From Photobacterium frigidiphilum (lineage in GTDB: Bacteria > Pseudomonadota > Gammaproteobacteria > Enterobacterales > Vibrionaceae): DNA of 64,000 bases. The position numbers and the translations under genes were made by a program. Every line of letters begins with the position of its first letter. Position 1 is the stretch's first letter. The DNA lies in assembly GCF_003025615.1 (NCBI RefSeq), contig NZ_PYMJ01000017.1, forward strand, positions 1-64,000, read 5' to 3'. Shown here piece by piece: positions 60,852-64,000 of this stretch. The notes beneath the pieces were generated by a model. It saw nothing but the letters and a program-made list of their open reading frames with translations. It made no database searches and was not told the DNA's origin.

Positions 60852-61155
60852 AGCAAAGATTAGGTTACAGAGCTTGGATAATGGTGATTATTGCTTGTCA
60901 GGGGTATTGGAACGTGACACAGTTCCAGCTTTTTGGCAGCAAAGATGTGAATGGATGCCACAGGGTTCAAAGGTAACACTCGATCTTTCGGGCTTATCTC
61001 GGGTAGACTCTGCCGGAATGGTGATGTTGCTTCATTTATCTCAGCAGTTAATCAATGCGGGGTGTGACTTCACATTATTAAATGTACCAGAGCAGCTCAA
61101 AACTTTGCTACGCCTAAGTCATGTAGAATCAATGTTAGCTGCCTATATAAAGTGA
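60844..61155 (+). CDS. mlaB: STAS-domain protein MlaB
   Basis: A 103-aa cytoplasmic STAS protein (LDLSGLSRVDSAGMVMLLHL with the conserved Ser-Ala-Gly) that stabilises MlaF. The ATG at 60844 overlaps the mlaC end; a longer in-frame start inside mlaC is rejected. Confidence 0.94.
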   Translation: MNKAKIRLQSLDNGDYCLSGVLERDTVPAFWQQRCEWMPQGSKVTLDLSGLSRVDSAGMVMLLHLSQQLINAGCDFTLLNVPEQLKTLLRLSHVESMLAAYIK

Positions 61156-61174
61156 GCAGCAAAGAGGATAGCTT

Positions 61175-62696
<1,522 letters not shown>

Positions 62697-62721
62697 TTAC
62701 TAACGTTGCTTGACGTATAAT

Positions 62722-62750
62722 AAAAAAACCTCGCATTGCGAGGTTTTTTT
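62722..62750 (+). terminator. Bidirectional terminator between murA and degS
   Basis: Stem AAAAAAACCTCGC/GCGAGGTTTTTTT, 13 bp with an ATT loop, and T tracts on both strands. Confidence 0.93.
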
Positions 62751-62767
62751 ATATGGTCATCTGTAAT

Positions 62768-62823
62768 TATTGGCTATTGGCTATTGGCTATTGGCTATTG
62801 GCTATTGGCTATTGGCTATTGGC
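62768..62823. repeat. Heptanucleotide tandem repeat (TATTGGC)8
   Basis: Eight perfect head-to-tail copies of TATTGGC. The repeat covers the last codons and the stop of degS (minus-strand unit GCCAATA; C terminus Ala-Asn-Ser-Gln-stop) and extends towards the shared terminator. Because 7 is not a multiple of 3, copy number changes shift frame. However, the stop needs only the first two units and one base, so most changes would be silent for DegS. Confidence 0.97.
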
Positions 62824-63897
62824 TACAGGTTCTGGCACTTCTGGTTCATCAGCAATGAGTACTGATAATACTAACGGCTTGCCATTTCGAAGTACTTTCA
62901 TTGCAACCGTACTGCCTGGGCGTAATTCTGTCACAATATCGAGTACATTACGCATATCAGTGACTGGCTTACCATCTATTTCAACCAAGATGTCTTGTGC
63001 CTTAAACCCTGCTTTTGTCGCGGGTCCATTCGGATCCATGCCCATCACAATAATCCCGCTAACTTGATCGGCATCGTATAAGCGCGCCATTACAGGATTA
63101 ATTTCACGACCATCAATACCGATATAGCCACGAATGACACGTCCATCAGCAATGAGTTTTTTCATTATCTTATGAGTTAACTCATAGGGAATAGCAAAAG
63201 AAATACCGTATGTTTCAATATCGGTTGCTTGCTGGAAAGAGGCCGTATTGATACCGACAAGTTCACCACGTGTATTGACTAAAGCACCGCCAGAGTTTCC
63301 TTCATTGATCGCTGCATCTGTTTGCAAGAAATCTTGGCGACCATAAAAACTCATCCCAGAACGCCCAGTCGCAGAAATAATGCCGTAAGTTGTCGTTTGA
63401 CCCAGGTTGTAGGGGTTGCCTATTGCTAACACGACATCGCCAACGACCGGGTTATAGTGAGGATTTAGCGGAATCACAGGTAAGTTTTCAGCTTGAATTT
63501 TTAGCACCGCAATATCAGTGCGCTGATCTTTACCGATAAGTTGACCCGTGAAAAAACGACCATCCTGTAACGCGATAATAACTTGATCGGCTTGTGCTAC
63601 GACATGATAGTTCGTAATGATATAGCCCTTATCACTCATGATGACACCTGAACCCAACCCTTGAGTACTCAGCGTTAAGCGATCATTCGCATCATATCGT
63701 CGGTTATAAATATTAACGACAGCAGGTGATGCTCGGCGTACGGCATTATTAAATGATATTTGTGCTAGCTTGGTATCCGGTTCAGATAATGAAACTGAAG
63801 AGGTAAACATTTGGCTACGTAATTCAGGAATAGCCACGAGTAATATCGCGGCTGTAGCGATGCCTAGTAAGACAGAACGACTTAAGAAAGCCAGCAT
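62809..63897 (-). CDS. degS: Envelope stress protease DegS
   Basis: A 362-aa membrane-anchored serine protease that senses misfolded porins and makes the first cut in RseA to release sigma-E. It has one N-terminal membrane helix (about 4-24) and a trypsin-like domain with His98 (ITNYHVV), Asp128 (QRTDIAVL) and Ser202 (NEGNSGG). One PDZ domain follows (about 255-350), ending VLIADEPEVPEP. The ATG at 63897 has GGGAG upstream and puts the helix at the N terminus; an upstream in-frame start is rejected. The last residues come from the heptamer repeat. Its single PDZ domain and anchor separate it from DegP/DegQ. Confidence 0.95.
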   Translation of the reverse strand: MLAFLSRSVLLGIATAAILLVAIPELRSQMFTSSVSLSEPDTKLAQISFNNAVRRASPAVVNIYNRRYDANDRLTLSTQGLGSGVIMSDKGYIITNYHVVAQADQVIIALQDGRFFTGQLIGKDQRTDIAVLKIQAENLPVIPLNPHYNPVVGDVVLAIGNPYNLGQTTTYGIISATGRSGMSFYGRQDFLQTDAAINEGNSGGALVNTRGELVGINTASFQQATDIETYGISFAIPYELTHKIMKKLIADGRVIRGYIGIDGREINPVMARLYDADQVSGIIVMGMDPNGPATKAGFKAQDILVEIDGKPVTDMRNVLDIVTELRPGSTVAMKVLRNGKPLVLSVLIADEPEVPEPVANSQ

Positions 63898-64000
63898 CAA
63901 TGCTCCCTGAATATTAAAATACGAAAAGTGACTGCGCAGGATAGCATCCCAAGACTTCGATACCAAACGGATTCATTCAGCTTATTTGGTGTAATTCATA

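Noticed and set aside
62768..62823. Repeat array as a CRISPR
   Set aside because: The units are 7 bp, directly adjacent and without spacers; it is a simple tandem repeat.

Overview
The window is a chromosomal segment of a marine gammaproteobacterium of the Vibrionaceae. Photobacterium or a close relative is the best guess. This rests on protein similarity to Vibrio and E. coli families recalled from memory, on moderately AT-rich codon use, and on the gene order uvrA-ssb-csrD(mshH)-mshIJKLMNEGFBACDOPQ-mreBCD, which is typical of the family. Nearly all of it is core genome. No prophage, intact insertion sequence, CRISPR array or integron was seen.

Layout. (1) 1-860: a tRNA-Asp with its terminator, followed by a gene-poor stretch holding a decayed IS66-type tnpA remnant. 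(2) 0.86-9.2 kb: a CPA1 Na+/H+ antiporter, metH with an upstream MetJ operator, lysC under a lysine riboswitch, and a class V aminotransferase. (3) 9.2-15.8 kb: a PglL-like O-oligosaccharyltransferase, uvrA and ssb sharing a perfect LexA box, and a LysR regulator. (4) 16-34.8 kb: csrD (mshH) and the complete mannose-sensitive haemagglutinin (MSHA) type IV pilus locus mshI to mshQ. It encodes the inner-membrane platform, secretin, c-di-GMP-responsive ATPase, major pilin and minor pilins. (5) 34.9-47.9 kb: mreBCD, then maf-rng-yhdP-nit-tldD, and divergent darP and pmbA (tldE). (6) 48-57.3 kb, minus strand: mgtE, then the envelope/nitrogen-PTS operon yrbG-kdsD-kdsC-lptC-lptA-lptB-rpoN-hpf-ptsN-rapZ-npr. 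(7) 57.8-64 kb: mlaF, mlaE-D-C-B, ibaG and murA, convergent with degS.

The genes form coherent modules. These are surface attachment (MSHA pilus, the c-di-GMP-binding ATPase MshE, the degenerate GGDEF/EAL protein CsrD, and possibly glycosylation by PglL), cell shape (MreBCD), outer-membrane lipid building and asymmetry (Kds, Lpt, Mla, YhdP), peptidoglycan precursor synthesis (MurA) and envelope stress sensing (DegS).

I did not find a convincing undescribed system. The points most worth a second look are the IS66 relic, the separation of mlaF from mlaE by 218 bp carrying an extended -10 promoter, a heptanucleotide tandem repeat that supplies the degS stop codon, a G8 tract inside the secretin gene mshL, the metH start with an overlapping three-codon mini-ORF, and the large uncharacterised MshQ protein.
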